Numbered from the stretch's first letter, positions 24,885-32,796 are shown. The stretch: 43,573 nucleotides of DNA from JBHHYN01 sp046757565 (GCA_046757565.1 JBHHYN010000009.1:1-43573); one strand, 5' to 3'. Made by a program: numbers and translations. Notes: generated from the letters alone by a model not told the origin.

Positions 24885-26135
24885 TCAGAAAACGACTTTT
24901 TTTACCTCCTCGGCGATAATCCGGATCCCCTGACTCACGACCTCATCCTCCATGGCATAAGTGACGCGGATGCATTCATGTTTATGTTTCCAGTCATCAT
25001 CAAGACCGGGGAAGAAATAATGGCCGGACAAAATCAATACGCCCCGCTTCTTCAACCTCACATATAACTCCTCACTGCTTATGGGCAACCCGGGAAACCA
25101 CAACCACAGAAAAATAGCGCCTTCCGCCTTATGAATGTAGTAGTCGATTCCTGCCAGCTCCTTATGGAATAATTCGATCGCCTGTTGCGCCCTGGTCTGA
25201 TAAAAGGGCTTTATCACGGTTTCACTCATGTATATTACTTCACCGCTCTGAACCAGGTCCAATGCCAGCGCCGGACCGAAACTGCCAAGGGCAAGATTGA
25301 TAATCCCGTTCATCTTTGCAATCGCATCCGTGATATCCCTGTGTGCAATGATAATCCCCGTCCGCACTGCTGGAAGACCGAGTTTGGACAAGCTCATGCA
25401 ATAGATTATCTGCTCTGACCAGACCGGTTTAACATCAGCAAAAATGATATTGGGAAACGGCATGCCGTAGGCGTTGTCGATGATCAACGGGATCTGCCGC
25501 TGCTCGGCGAGATGAAGCAACTTTGCCACTTCCTGATCGGATAATACATTTCCTGTAGGATTGGTAGGGCGTGACACACAGATGGCGCCGATGCTTTCAT
25601 CGACATTCAATTCATCAAATGCCACATGATATTTGAAGGTGTGATCGGCAAACGTCTCGATTGTGGGCCGGTGAGCGATAAACAGATCATCAGTGAGCCC
25701 GACATCGCTGTAACCGATGTATTCCGGGACCACCGGTAACAGGATCTGTTTGTGTGTTCCGTCGGGGAATTCACCGGCAAGGGTATTAAACAGCAGAAAA
25801 AAACCGGATTGACTGCCGGAAGTCAGGACGATGTTCTCCGGCCCAAGTGGCCACCCATACCGGCTCCTGAGCAGATCCGCCAGCGCCCGGATAAATTGCT
25901 GCTCCCCCCTGGGCGTATCATAGTTGCCAATCGTATGGGCGAACTCTTCAGGATCCTCCACCAGCCTGCGCATGCGTTCCTGGAAAAGGGATTGCACCGC
26001 AGGAATATGTGCGGGATTACCGCCGCCAAGCATCAATACATCCTGGTCCCCGGCCATGGCATTGCCCAGGTCTTCCATGAGCTGGAAGATACCGGAATCT
26101 TCAGTAAAGCGCTGTGCAAATTTTGAGAATTTCAT
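24885..26135 (-). CDS. avtA: Valine-pyruvate aminotransferase AvtA
   Basis: A fold-type I PLP aminotransferase of 416 residues that interconverts valine/2-oxoisovalerate with pyruvate/alanine. Key features are the GGGNPAHIP N-terminal stretch typical of AvtA, YDTPRGEQQF, TSGSQSGFFLLFN, SRPTNPTGNVLSD, the Asp-Tyr pair DNAYGMPFP and the PLP lysine K251 in SLSKLGLPAVRTG. I chose the ATG at 26135 because MKFSKFAQRFTEDSGI is the family start; the frame extends upstream. It lies next to a glycerate kinase gene in the same direction. Confidence 0.92.
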   Translation of the reverse strand: MKFSKFAQRFTEDSGIFQLMEDLGNAMAGDQDVLMLGGGNPAHIPAVQSLFQERMRRLVEDPEEFAHTIGNYDTPRGEQQFIRALADLLRSRYGWPLGPENIVLTSGSQSGFFLLFNTLAGEFPDGTHKQILLPVVPEYIGYSDVGLTDDLFIAHRPTIETFADHTFKYHVAFDELNVDESIGAICVSRPTNPTGNVLSDQEVAKLLHLAEQRQIPLIIDNAYGMPFPNIIFADVKPVWSEQIIYCMSLSKLGLPAVRTGIIIAHRDITDAIAKMNGIINLALGSFGPALALDLVQSGEVIYMSETVIKPFYQTRAQQAIELFHKELAGIDYYIHKAEGAIFLWLWFPGLPISSEELYVRLKKRGVLILSGHYFFPGLDDDWKHKHECIRVTYAMEDEVVSQGIRIIAEEVKKVVF

Positions 26136-26199
26136 GATTGAGCGGCCAGTATATTTTTTCACTCCCTGCGGGGAGTAAGGGCACAACCCTGCTGCATGG

Positions 26200-27369
26200 T
26201 TACCGTTTTTTTACTGACTTCATTTCCAGGCTTCTTCCCACGAGTAGCAGGCGCATCGTCCGTTCGGCAGCATTGACCAGATGGGCGCGGGACATCCTGA
26301 TGGCCTCCTCCTGGGACATATCGCGTGCCGCTGCGCTGGAGAGGCCATCGATACCGTGTTCGAAGACACCGGCAGCATCATCAGCCAGGCATCCACCGAT
26401 GGCAATAACCGGTACTTTATGTTTGTTGGCAAGCCTGGCCACGCCGGCCGGTGTTTTACCGTAAGCTGTCTGGAAATCCACCCGCCCTTCCCCGGTGATA
26501 ACCAGATCGGCGCCCTTGATATGGTCCTTGAGGCCGGTCGCCTTGATGATGATGTCGACACCACTTTTGATTTTCGCTCCGGCAAATACTACCAGCCCGG
26601 CCCCCAGTCCCCCCGCGGCGCCTGCTCCCTTCACGCCCCGCAGGTCCTGGCCCAGTTCCTTTTTTATCACTTTGGCAAAATGACGCAAGTTGGCATCAAG
26701 CCGTTTAACCATCTCAACCGACGCCCCCTTCTGGGGACCGAACACGTAGGCCGCACCCTTCTTGCCATAAAGGGTATTGTCGACATCAGAGGCAATCGTG
26801 ATTTTTGTTCCGGCAACGCCTGGATGAATGCGGTTCATATCAATTGCCACGATCCTGTCGAGCATCCCTCCCGCGCCCTTCTGTCTGATGACATGACCGT
26901 TCTCATTGAGGAAGCGCACACCCAGGGCCTGGGCCATACCGCAGCCCGCATCGATCGTGGCGGATCCGCCTATACCGATAATTATCTCGTCGACACCTTT
27001 TTCTATGGCATCGATAATGAGCTCACCCGTACCATAGGTGGTCGTCCTGAGCGGGTTCCGGTCGGCCCCCCGCGCCAGCGGAAGACCGGAGGCCTCCGCC
27101 ATTTCAATCACGGCGGTATTCGTATCCGTCAATATGCCGTACCTGGCATTCACTGACCGGCCAGCAGGCCCTCTCACTGTCTTATGAATGAACTTTCCTC
27201 CCTTTGCATCGATCAGTGACTGCACCGTCCCTTCTCCACCATCCGCCATGGGGATGCTGATACATTTTGCCTTCGGCATTACCCGCCTGATGCCTTTTGC
27301 AATCAATGTGGCGACTTCGAGCGAGGTCATATTTCCTTTAAAGGAATCGGGCGCAATCACTATTTTCAT
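26200..27369 (-). CDS. glxK: Glycerate 2-kinase (GlxK/GarK family)
   Basis: Phosphorylates glycerate with ATP, feeding it into glycolysis. It starts MKIVIAPDSFKGNMTSLEVA, the hallmark of type II glycerate kinases. Also present are MADGGEGTVQ, GIGGSATIDAGCGMAQALG, the KGAGAAGGLGAGL glycine-rich stretch and ITGEGRVDFQTAYGKTP. 389 residues is the normal length. The start at 27369 fits the family; the open frame continues 24 codons upstream into repeat DNA. The stop is 64 bases before the avtA start, so the two may be cotranscribed. Confidence 0.93.
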   Translation of the reverse strand: MKIVIAPDSFKGNMTSLEVATLIAKGIRRVMPKAKCISIPMADGGEGTVQSLIDAKGGKFIHKTVRGPAGRSVNARYGILTDTNTAVIEMAEASGLPLARGADRNPLRTTTYGTGELIIDAIEKGVDEIIIGIGGSATIDAGCGMAQALGVRFLNENGHVIRQKGAGGMLDRIVAIDMNRIHPGVAGTKITIASDVDNTLYGKKGAAYVFGPQKGASVEMVKRLDANLRHFAKVIKKELGQDLRGVKGAGAAGGLGAGLVVFAGAKIKSGVDIIIKATGLKDHIKGADLVITGEGRVDFQTAYGKTPAGVARLANKHKVPVIAIGGCLADDAAGVFEHGIDGLSSAAARDMSQEEAIRMSRAHLVNAAERTMRLLLVGRSLEMKSVKKR

Positions 27370-27403
27370 AAAATTCGTTCTCAAAAAAATTAATGTACCC
27401 GAT

Positions 27404-27551
27404 GAACAACTAGGCCGCAAGCGACCGAGTTTTAGTGCCAAGGTTATTCTTATCTATTATCGCTATCCAACTCGGGGGTAAACCCCAGAGATTTTTGGTT
27501 AGTTTTCTTAATTTATATTATCTCTGTGTACCCTGTGCCTCTGTGGTTAAT
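27404..27551. repeat. Diverged ~100-150-bp dispersed repeat, copy A
   Basis: This stretch aligns with 29236-29340 at roughly 75-80 percent identity. Shared blocks include ATGAACAACT, ATCTATTATCGC, CCAACTC and AAACCCC. It continues with a TCTCTGTGTAC...TGTGCCTC segment that reappears at 29533-29603. It lies upstream of the glycerate kinase gene and ends at an ISL3-type MITE. Together with that MITE it fills the 409-base gap (27370-27778); no gene is seen there. Confidence 0.75.
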
Positions 27552-27559
27552 CAAATAGT

Positions 27560-27717
27560 GGCTCTTCAGCAGAATCTGTGGGTTAACAAGAAAGACTTTT
27601 GAATAAAAACTGATTAAATAGAGAGGCGGATTCAAGTCATAAATACCGTCATTCCCGTTTTCACGGGAATGACGGGCTACTGTTTATATATCAACCCACA
27701 GATTCTGCTGAAGACCC
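27560..27717. mobile_element. ISL3-type MITE with 8-bp target duplication
   Basis: A 158-bp element with 25-bp terminal inverted repeats that differ at one position: GGCTCTTCAGCAGAATCTGT... on the left and the complement of GGGTCTTCAGCAGAATCTGT... on the right. Perfect 8-bp direct repeats CAAATAGT flank it (27552-27559 and 27718-27725). Ends beginning GGCTCTTC and 8-bp duplications are typical of the ISL3 family. Inside is a 12-bp-stem hairpin CGTCATTCCCGT/ACGGGAATGACG of a common REP-like kind. No transposase is encoded. A second copy begins at 43527. Confidence 0.9.
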
Positions 27718-27778
27718 CAAATAGTTAAATGCCGGCACTCCGTCAATATAAACTGAACGGAGCACTAAATAACTACTA

Positions 27779-28783
27779 CTAATGCGCCAGCGCCTCAATC
27801 ATGTCTGTCAGACCCGATACCACCCTGGCCATGCGATCATAATCGAGTGTTTGACGGGTATCGCCGATATTATGATAATTCCAGTTGCGATAGTTCGATG
27901 TATCAGTAACCATGACAGCAGGATATCCATACGCCCAGTATGAAACATTATCCGAACGGCGGATATCCGGGACTATCATCTCCGGCGCCGCCAGCCCCTC
28001 GGACGGAAATTTCGCATGTTCACGAAATGCCGAAACAGCAGTTGTCAGAAATTTTCTGGAGACAAGGTTACTCACAAAGGCGATGAAATTTCCCCTGTCG
28101 GGATAAAAATAGCGTAATGGCCGGGGATAGTCCTGGCTCCGCGGGGCATCGTCATAGTAACCCACCATCTCCAGAGAGAACATACCGATAATATTTTCAT
28201 TCTGCTCGTTTGATCGTTTTGCACTGAATCCGCTACCCATGTCGCTGCCACCGAAAAAAGGTTCCTCTTCATTAACGAAGGCCACAAACCGTATCGTTAT
28301 GGGCAATTGTTTGCCCGCCAATGCCCCGGCTATCTCCAGCAATGCGGCCACGCCGGATGCGTTGTCATCAGCGCCCGGTGTCATCCATACTGAATCATAA
28401 TGCGCCCCAATCACAATGATATTATCCCGGTATTGCTTACCATACAGATCAACAACGATGTTCCGGAACACCTTGCCGTTCACCGGTTGTGATTTAGGGA
28501 CATACCTGAATGACTGGAATTGGGTCTCAATGTAGTCGGCTGCTCTGTTCAGTGCATCCATCTTCTTGTAATGGCGCTCTCCTATCTCCTCCGACAGGAC
28601 ACGAACATGCTCATTGAGCCGCGTGCTCAAGGCTTGCATCTCTTCGCTTAAGGCAGGCAAGTCGCCATGAAACGATTTGCCGGGCATCCTGAAGCAATAA
28701 AAGTAGACTGCACACAGCAGCAGTGCTGTAACAGACAGAAAGAAGATTAATTCCATCAATAACCCACTAAGTCGCTGCTGCAT
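27779..28783 (-). CDS. Membrane-anchored M28 family metallopeptidase
   Basis: A zinc aminopeptidase-like protein of 334 residues. An N-terminal membrane helix (about 10-32) anchors the domain, which probably faces the periplasm. Zinc-site motifs are visible in GAHYDSVWMTPGADDNASGVA (first His and bridging Asp), NEEEPFFGG (catalytic and metal Glu) and the later DTSNYRNWNYHNIGDT His. These are the M28 signatures. It is followed by no gene in the same direction within 400 bases and is preceded by the DUF192 gene only eight bases upstream, so the two form an operon. Confidence 0.9.
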   Translation of the reverse strand: MQQRLSGLLMELIFFLSVTALLLCAVYFYCFRMPGKSFHGDLPALSEEMQALSTRLNEHVRVLSEEIGERHYKKMDALNRAADYIETQFQSFRYVPKSQPVNGKVFRNIVVDLYGKQYRDNIIVIGAHYDSVWMTPGADDNASGVAALLEIAGALAGKQLPITIRFVAFVNEEEPFFGGSDMGSGFSAKRSNEQNENIIGMFSLEMVGYYDDAPRSQDYPRPLRYFYPDRGNFIAFVSNLVSRKFLTTAVSAFREHAKFPSEGLAAPEMIVPDIRRSDNVSYWAYGYPAVMVTDTSNYRNWNYHNIGDTRQTLDYDRMARVVSGLTDMIEALAH

Positions 28784-28791
28784 CGGCCCGA

Positions 28792-29283
28792 TTATCTGTA
28801 TTGCACCCGGTCACCCACACCAATCCCGTGTTCCATTACCTGGTTTGCATTAAGTTCCAGGACTGCACGAACCGCTAAATCGGATTTTATTCGTTTCCTG
28901 GAGAGTGGTTCCGCCTTCCTGGCTATTTTAATGATGACACCATCGGCATTGATAAAAAGAATATCCAGGGGAATATAGGTATTCTTCATCCAGATCGCCA
29001 CATGCCTCTCACTATTAAAGTCAAGCAGCATGCCCTGATCCGCCGGCAGGTTTTTCCGGTACATCAAACCCCGCATTCTTGATATATTGTTATCGGCCAC
29101 TTCAATACGGTAGGTAACTTCATCACCCGATTTCGTTATAATGCTGAGGTCCTGCCACTCATTGTGGATGGCATTCATGGTACAGCCCGTCAACCAGGCA
29201 AGGAACAGGCCGGAACAGCACTTCCCGGCAAATATGAACAACTCGGCCGTAAGCGATCGAGTTTCAGTGTAAAGGATATTCAT
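28792..29283 (-). CDS. DUF192 family lipoprotein
   Basis: The DUF192 domain is clear from RMRGLMYRKNLPADQGMLLDF, the IWMKNTYIPLDILFINADG core and the C-terminal VLELNANQVMEHGIGVGDRV. Family function is not established. Near the N terminus a hydrophobic stretch ends in the lipobox LTGC, so the protein is probably an outer- or inner-membrane lipoprotein. The start is uncertain: the ATG at 29283 and everything before codon ~17 lie in a dispersed repeat (29236-29340). A TTG at 29241 would give a compact signal peptide. The repeat may have replaced the original 5' end. Confidence 0.82.
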   Translation of the reverse strand: MNILYTETRSLTAELFIFAGKCCSGLFLAWLTGCTMNAIHNEWQDLSIITKSGDEVTYRIEVADNNISRMRGLMYRKNLPADQGMLLDFNSERHVAIWMKNTYIPLDILFINADGVIIKIARKAEPLSRKRIKSDLAVRAVLELNANQVMEHGIGVGDRVQYR

Positions 29284-29340
29284 ATCTATTATCGCACTCC
29301 AACTCAGAGGCAAACCCCGGAGATTTTCATCAGTTTTTTT
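29236..29340. repeat. Diverged dispersed repeat, copy B
   Basis: The counterpart of 27404-27510. It overlaps the 5' end of the DUF192 gene and is cut at TA by a MITE at 29342. The repeat then appears to resume at about 29524 (TTATTGTCTCTGTGTAC). The gap 29284-29826 holds this repeat, a MITE, a hairpin array and a CTCTGTG-type REP-like stretch (29777-29803), with no gene. Confidence 0.75.
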
Positions 29341-29341
29341 A

Positions 29342-29521
29342 AGGAAGCTCTGATTAATTGCTTTTGTCATTCCGACCGCAGTGGAGGAATCTTGTAAGTA
29401 GATGATTAGCAATAACCCATTACGCATAAGATCTCTCGAATACTGTTCCCGACGTGTTTCTACCGCCTACCTCCATGTAGGCGTCCATTTCAGTCGAGAT
29501 GACAATTAATCAGAGTTTCCT
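29342..29521. mobile_element. MITE with AGGAAGCTCTGATTAA ends, copy 1
   Basis: A 180-bp element whose ends (AGGAAGCTCTGATTAATTG and its complement with one change) form ~20-bp inverted repeats bounded by TA on both sides. A second element at 40607-40759 has the same first 13 bases. It contains a REP-like pair (GTCATTCC...GAGATGACA) and a GCCTAC/GTAGGC hairpin with loop CTCCAT at 29465-29482. The TA border is what IS630/Tc1-type elements make, but family assignment is tentative. Confidence 0.75.
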
Positions 29522-29546
29522 TACCTTTTATTGTCTCTGTGTACTC

Positions 29547-29742
29547 GACAATATGTTCCAGACATTGTCTACCGCCTACCTCCCTGTAGGCGTCTGTGCC
29601 TCGGCCTCCGTTCCAGACCCGGCTCTGGGTCCCTGCTCCAGGCTCGACTCTCGACCGCTGTTCCTGACGCGGTTCTATCTCCCCCGTCCATGGGGTTGTA
29701 CCGATTACTTCCATGTAATCGTAACTCCTCCTTCCATGGAGG
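29547..29742. repeat. Second array of short hairpins with TCCA-type loops
   Basis: Successive small palindromes: 29547-29569 (GACAA..TGT stem, loop TCCAG), 29574-29591 (GCCTAC, loop CTCCCT), 29616-29631 (GACCC), 29655-29672 (CCGC, loop containing TTCCT), 29681-29695 (CCCC around CGTCCAT), 29702-29721 (CGATTAC, loop TTCCAT) and 29727-29742 (CCTCC, loop TTCCAT). As in 341-522 the stems differ and the loops recur. No gene is present. Confidence 0.8.
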
Positions 29743-29826
29743 CATCGATGGTCAAACAAAAACCTTAATAGCCTTCCTCTGTGAACTCTGTGTCTCTGTG
29801 GTGAGTTATGATGTCTTCCACTGTAT

Positions 29827-30816
29827 TTACCCCTGTTCAAGCAAATTGCGCAAATCGATAAGAGCGGCATTGGCGCTGGAGATATATGAGGCCATCACCA
29901 GTGAATGGTTGGCAACGAATCCGAAACCTGTCCCGTTCAGGATGACCGGACTCCACACGCTCTCCTGTGTTGCTTCCAGTTCCCGGATAATCTGTTGCAG
30001 GCTGACCCGTGCATTCTTTTTAATCAATACTTGTTTGAAGTCGATCTCTACGGCACGCAGAAAGTGGATCAATGCCCAGGCTGATCCCCTCGTTTCATAA
30101 AAGATATCGTCGATCTCAAGCCATGGCGTCTTTACGCTAACAACCTGTGGCTTTAGCGTCGATTGGGTTGCGGCGGTATCGCCCTGGAGATCGATATTGA
30201 TCCGGTTTTGCCCGACACTGGCGCTGAGTCGCTGCGATAAACTGCCCAGGCGTTTTTCAACAATAGCCAACCAGTCACGGAGGTTGTCGGCCCGCGCAAA
30301 AAACTGCCCATCCGGCTCATCCGCTTTGCCCAATCTTTGCAGATACTTCGAGAAAGCCGATAACCCGGTACGGTACTCACTCTCGCTGGCAGGCAGGATC
30401 CAGGAGTCCGTATCAAAATGGAAGCGCGGATCAGCAACACTCAGGTCCGGGTCCTCGATGGATTGGGTTTGTGAGCGGCTGAAATCGTTCCGGAAGGCGC
30501 GGGCCAGATCACGGACCTGGGTAATCACACCAAATTCCCAATTGGGCATGTTATCCATCAGCACACCCGGCGGGAAGATATCATTGCTGAGATAACCACC
30601 ACGTTTCTCCAGGACTGTCTTCATGACATTCATGATGGTCGCCGTAGTGACCACCCCCGTTACCAAGTCTGTATCCTTCCCCACCAGGGTATGTGCTTCC
30701 TGCTCGACATCGAACAATCCGGGTTCAACATCCCATAAAAACATCAGGACAAGGATGATGCCGAGATAACCCAGCAAAACGATGGCCACTGCATAGATAG
30801 TTTTTTTTATTGCCAT
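29827..30816 (-). CDS. DUF2333 family membrane-anchored protein
   Basis: A 329-residue protein with one N-terminal membrane helix (about 5-30) and a long, mostly helical soluble part, probably periplasmic. Characteristic stretches are DVEPGLFDV, KRGGYLSNDIFPPGVLMDNMPNWEFG and VILNGTGFGFVANHSLVMASYISSANAA, which match DUF2333 proteins of gammaproteobacteria. Function is unknown. The ATG at 30816 (MAIKKTIYAVAIVLL) is preferred over a TTG at 30852 because it starts directly before the membrane segment. Confidence 0.85.
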   Translation of the reverse strand: MAIKKTIYAVAIVLLGYLGIILVLMFLWDVEPGLFDVEQEAHTLVGKDTDLVTGVVTTATIMNVMKTVLEKRGGYLSNDIFPPGVLMDNMPNWEFGVITQVRDLARAFRNDFSRSQTQSIEDPDLSVADPRFHFDTDSWILPASESEYRTGLSAFSKYLQRLGKADEPDGQFFARADNLRDWLAIVEKRLGSLSQRLSASVGQNRINIDLQGDTAATQSTLKPQVVSVKTPWLEIDDIFYETRGSAWALIHFLRAVEIDFKQVLIKKNARVSLQQIIRELEATQESVWSPVILNGTGFGFVANHSLVMASYISSANAALIDLRNLLEQG

Positions 30817-31218
30817 AACCTGTAATTTCCGCTTTAGTTGATTCCTGGACAAGTTAATACATTATACTCACACCTGACCCGTTTATTATCCTGAAATGTA
30901 TCAATGCAATGCTTCAAATCCCCAGAATCTGTGAACTTCAATCACTCTCAATCCCGTTGTACATATGAGTTTAACCGTCAACAAGATACCGTGAAAGATG
31001 CCTAATTGGCGTCTGGATTTCATCCTTGCTCAGTATAGTGGCTATTTTTTCTGCTCTGTTGAAAGATTGGCCGGGATCTACGCCTCGATGAGTGTTTTAA
31101 AACCTTCTTGTATAGGAATAAAATTGCATTCAAGGACTGATTCTGGTTACAGACTGCCACTTCTCGATTAATGGAAAGGTGACTCAAAAACCGTTCAATT
31201 TTTTGTTTACCCGGCTCT

Positions 31219-31305
31219 TTTAGATGGCTACAGTTTAGTCCAACAGATATTTACCCATCATGCTGCGCACAACGGTTAAATACACTGGTAAATTAGCCAT
31301 CTAAA
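31219..31305. repeat. Inverted repeat in a gene-free stretch
   Basis: TTTAGATGGCTA at 31219-31230 is matched by its complement at 31294-31305, enclosing 63 bases; partial similarity extends outward (GGCTCTTT against CGTTCTTT). It could be a small degraded element. The rest of the 30817-31320 interval contains no gene or strong signal that I can see. Confidence 0.5.
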
Positions 31306-31319
31306 GAACGCTTGTCCTG

Positions 31320-31354
31320 ATGACAATAGGCATACATTTATGCTATAGTGCATA
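31320..31354 (+). promoter_or_regulatory. Predicted promoter/operator of the toxin-antitoxin pair
   Basis: ATGACA (31320-31325) and TATAGT (31344-31349, with TG two bases upstream) are spaced 18 bases and fit a sigma-70 promoter. A palindrome TATGC-TATAGT-GCATA (31339-31354) overlaps the -10 box and is a plausible site for autorepression by the ribbon-helix-helix antitoxin. The start of transcription would fall almost on the GTG at 31357, suggesting a leaderless message. Confidence 0.5.
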
Positions 31355-31356
31355 CA

Positions 31357-31635
31357 GTGAAGCCGATTAATTGGAATCCCACAAAAAACCAGCAACTTAT
31401 TGCTGAACGTGGTATTTCATTTGAGGATATTGTTTTCTATTTGCAGCAAGGTGCGTTATTAGATGATATTGAACATCCAAAAGTGGATAAATACCCTGAT
31501 CAACGTGTACTGGTTATCAATATCGATGACTATGTATATCTTGTCCCCTATGTTGAAAATCGAAAAGAAATATTCTTAAAAACGGTAATTCCCAGCAAAA
31601 AAGCGACGAAGCAGTATCTTGGAGAGAAATCATGA
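31357..31635 (+). CDS. BrnT-like toxin of a type II toxin-antitoxin pair
   Basis: A 92-residue basic protein opening VKPINWNPTKNQQLIAERGISFEDIVF, with the WxPxKN...RGISFE pattern and a closing KTVIPSKKATKQYLG. Both are features of BrnT-like small ribonuclease toxins. The frame can be extended to a GTG at 31348, but the GTG at 31357 fits the family start. Its last four bases overlap the next gene (ATGA). Toxin-first order is typical of brnTA modules. The surrounding repeat-rich DNA is also typical of such modules. Confidence 0.72.
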   Translation: MKPINWNPTKNQQLIAERGISFEDIVFYLQQGALLDDIEHPKVDKYPDQRVLVINIDDYVYLVPYVENRKEIFLKTVIPSKKATKQYLGEKS

Positions 31636-31946
31636 GTGAGCCTAAACTTAGTAAAGAAGAAAAAGAAATTCTTAAAGATTTTGAAGCAGGTGAGTTTAAG
31701 TCTGTGCTTACATCGAGGCGCAAGAAAATGTTACAAGCTGCTGCACAAGAAACGTTTAAAAAAGATAAGCGTATTAACATCAGGATTTCCAGTCGTGATT
31801 TAGAGTCCCTTCAAAGACGAGCCCTTGAAGAGGGGATCCCATATCAAACATTAGTATCCAGTGTCCTTCATAAATATGTTTCAGGTGGCTTACATGATCT
31901 AATGGCTAACAAGGCATTCCAGCGGATGCAAAAAACGCGACGCTGA
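31632..31946 (+). CDS. CopG/BrnA-like antitoxin
   Basis: A 104-residue protein. The N-terminal part (EEKEILKDFEAGEFKSV) is the toxin-binding leader common to CopG-type antitoxins. The middle (DKRINIRISSRDLESLQRRALEEGIPYQTLVSSVLHKYVSG, about residues 49-89) is a ribbon-helix-helix DNA-binding domain. It should neutralise the upstream toxin and repress the promoter. Its start overlaps the toxin stop, so the two are translated together. Confidence 0.82.
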   Translation: MSEPKLSKEEKEILKDFEAGEFKSVLTSRRKKMLQAAAQETFKKDKRINIRISSRDLESLQRRALEEGIPYQTLVSSVLHKYVSGGLHDLMANKAFQRMQKTRR

Positions 31947-31976
31947 GTTATTTCGGCAATGGAAATCTTTTACATC

Positions 31977-32209
31977 AAATCACTGCTGTCCCGTTAACAT
32001 CTTACATCATACCGGAAACCGCAAAGCGGTTATCCGGTATCCAGGCAAGTGTTTGAAATCGCTGGATTCCGGATAAGTGCTTCGCACTTTCCGGAATGAC
32101 GACCTTCGTTATTCATTTTCGTATCTCGAATCTTGATACAATACATATAATCAAAGACATCAAAACATTTAGGGTCCAGTAATTATCTTTAACGGGACAG
32201 CAGTGATTT
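31977..32209. mobile_element. 233-bp MITE-like element carrying two REP hairpins
   Basis: Perfect 21-bp inverted ends (starting AAATCACTGCTGTCCCG) lie at 31977-31997 and 32189-32209. Between them are two REP-type palindromes, 32009-32040 (ATACCGGA...TCCGGTAT) and 32066-32097 (ATTCCGGA...CCGGAAT). There is no transposase and I see no clear target duplication. It fills most of the 349-base gap between the antitoxin and the Sel1 gene. Confidence 0.8.
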
Positions 32210-32295
32210 AACATAACTATCTGTCAGAAGTTATTGAATATAATGAAAACTAACCTGACCATTGCTGTGACAGAACCAGACATCGCTGACCGGCC

Positions 32296-32796
32296 TTGTT
32301 TGATAAAAACCTGATACTTTGTTTGGGCAACCTGTTGTTGTTGCTTACTGCAAGCGTCACATTGGCGGACTTTGACAGCGCCAATCTCGTCTACGAGAAT
32401 GGGGATTACCCGACTGCATTGCGTGAATTTACCAAACTGGCCAATGCGGGTGTCCCCGCCGCGCAATATAACCTTGCTTTTATGTTCTACGGCGGCGAAG
32501 GAGTCGTACAGGACTATAGCAAGGCGTTCTACTGGTTTGAGAAGGCGGCAAAATCAGGTTATGCACGCGCCCAGGATATCCTGGGTTATATGTATAGCCA
32601 CGGCTATGGCGTGCCGGCAAACAGGGTCCGTGCCTACGTGTGGTATTCCCTGGCAGCAGAAAACGGGGTCTTCCTGGCGGGAAAAGTGCGGGACAGCCTG
32701 GCCAGTGAGATGGGGAAGGCGGAACGTATCGAGGCAAACCTGCTTACGCGGGAATACCTGCATGCATTTCTTCACAAGCCCTCAACTCAGGATTAA
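32296..32796 (+). CDS. Secreted Sel1-repeat protein
   Basis: A 166-residue protein with a signal peptide (about 1-24, LILCLGNLLLLLTASVTLA) and Sel1/TPR-like repeats: ALREFTKLANAGVPAAQYNLAFMFYGGEGV, AFYWFEKAAKSGYARAQDILGYMYSHGYGV and YVWYSLAAENG. Such repeats bind proteins; a periplasmic location is expected. It starts with TTG without a good ribosome site, so expression is doubtful. Its stop codon TAA (32794-32796) lies in the end of a repeat element, so the native C terminus may have been longer. Confidence 0.8.
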   Translation: MFDKNLILCLGNLLLLLTASVTLADFDSANLVYENGDYPTALREFTKLANAGVPAAQYNLAFMFYGGEGVVQDYSKAFYWFEKAAKSGYARAQDILGYMYSHGYGVPANRVRAYVWYSLAAENGVFLAGKVRDSLASEMGKAERIEANLLTREYLHAFLHKPSTQD

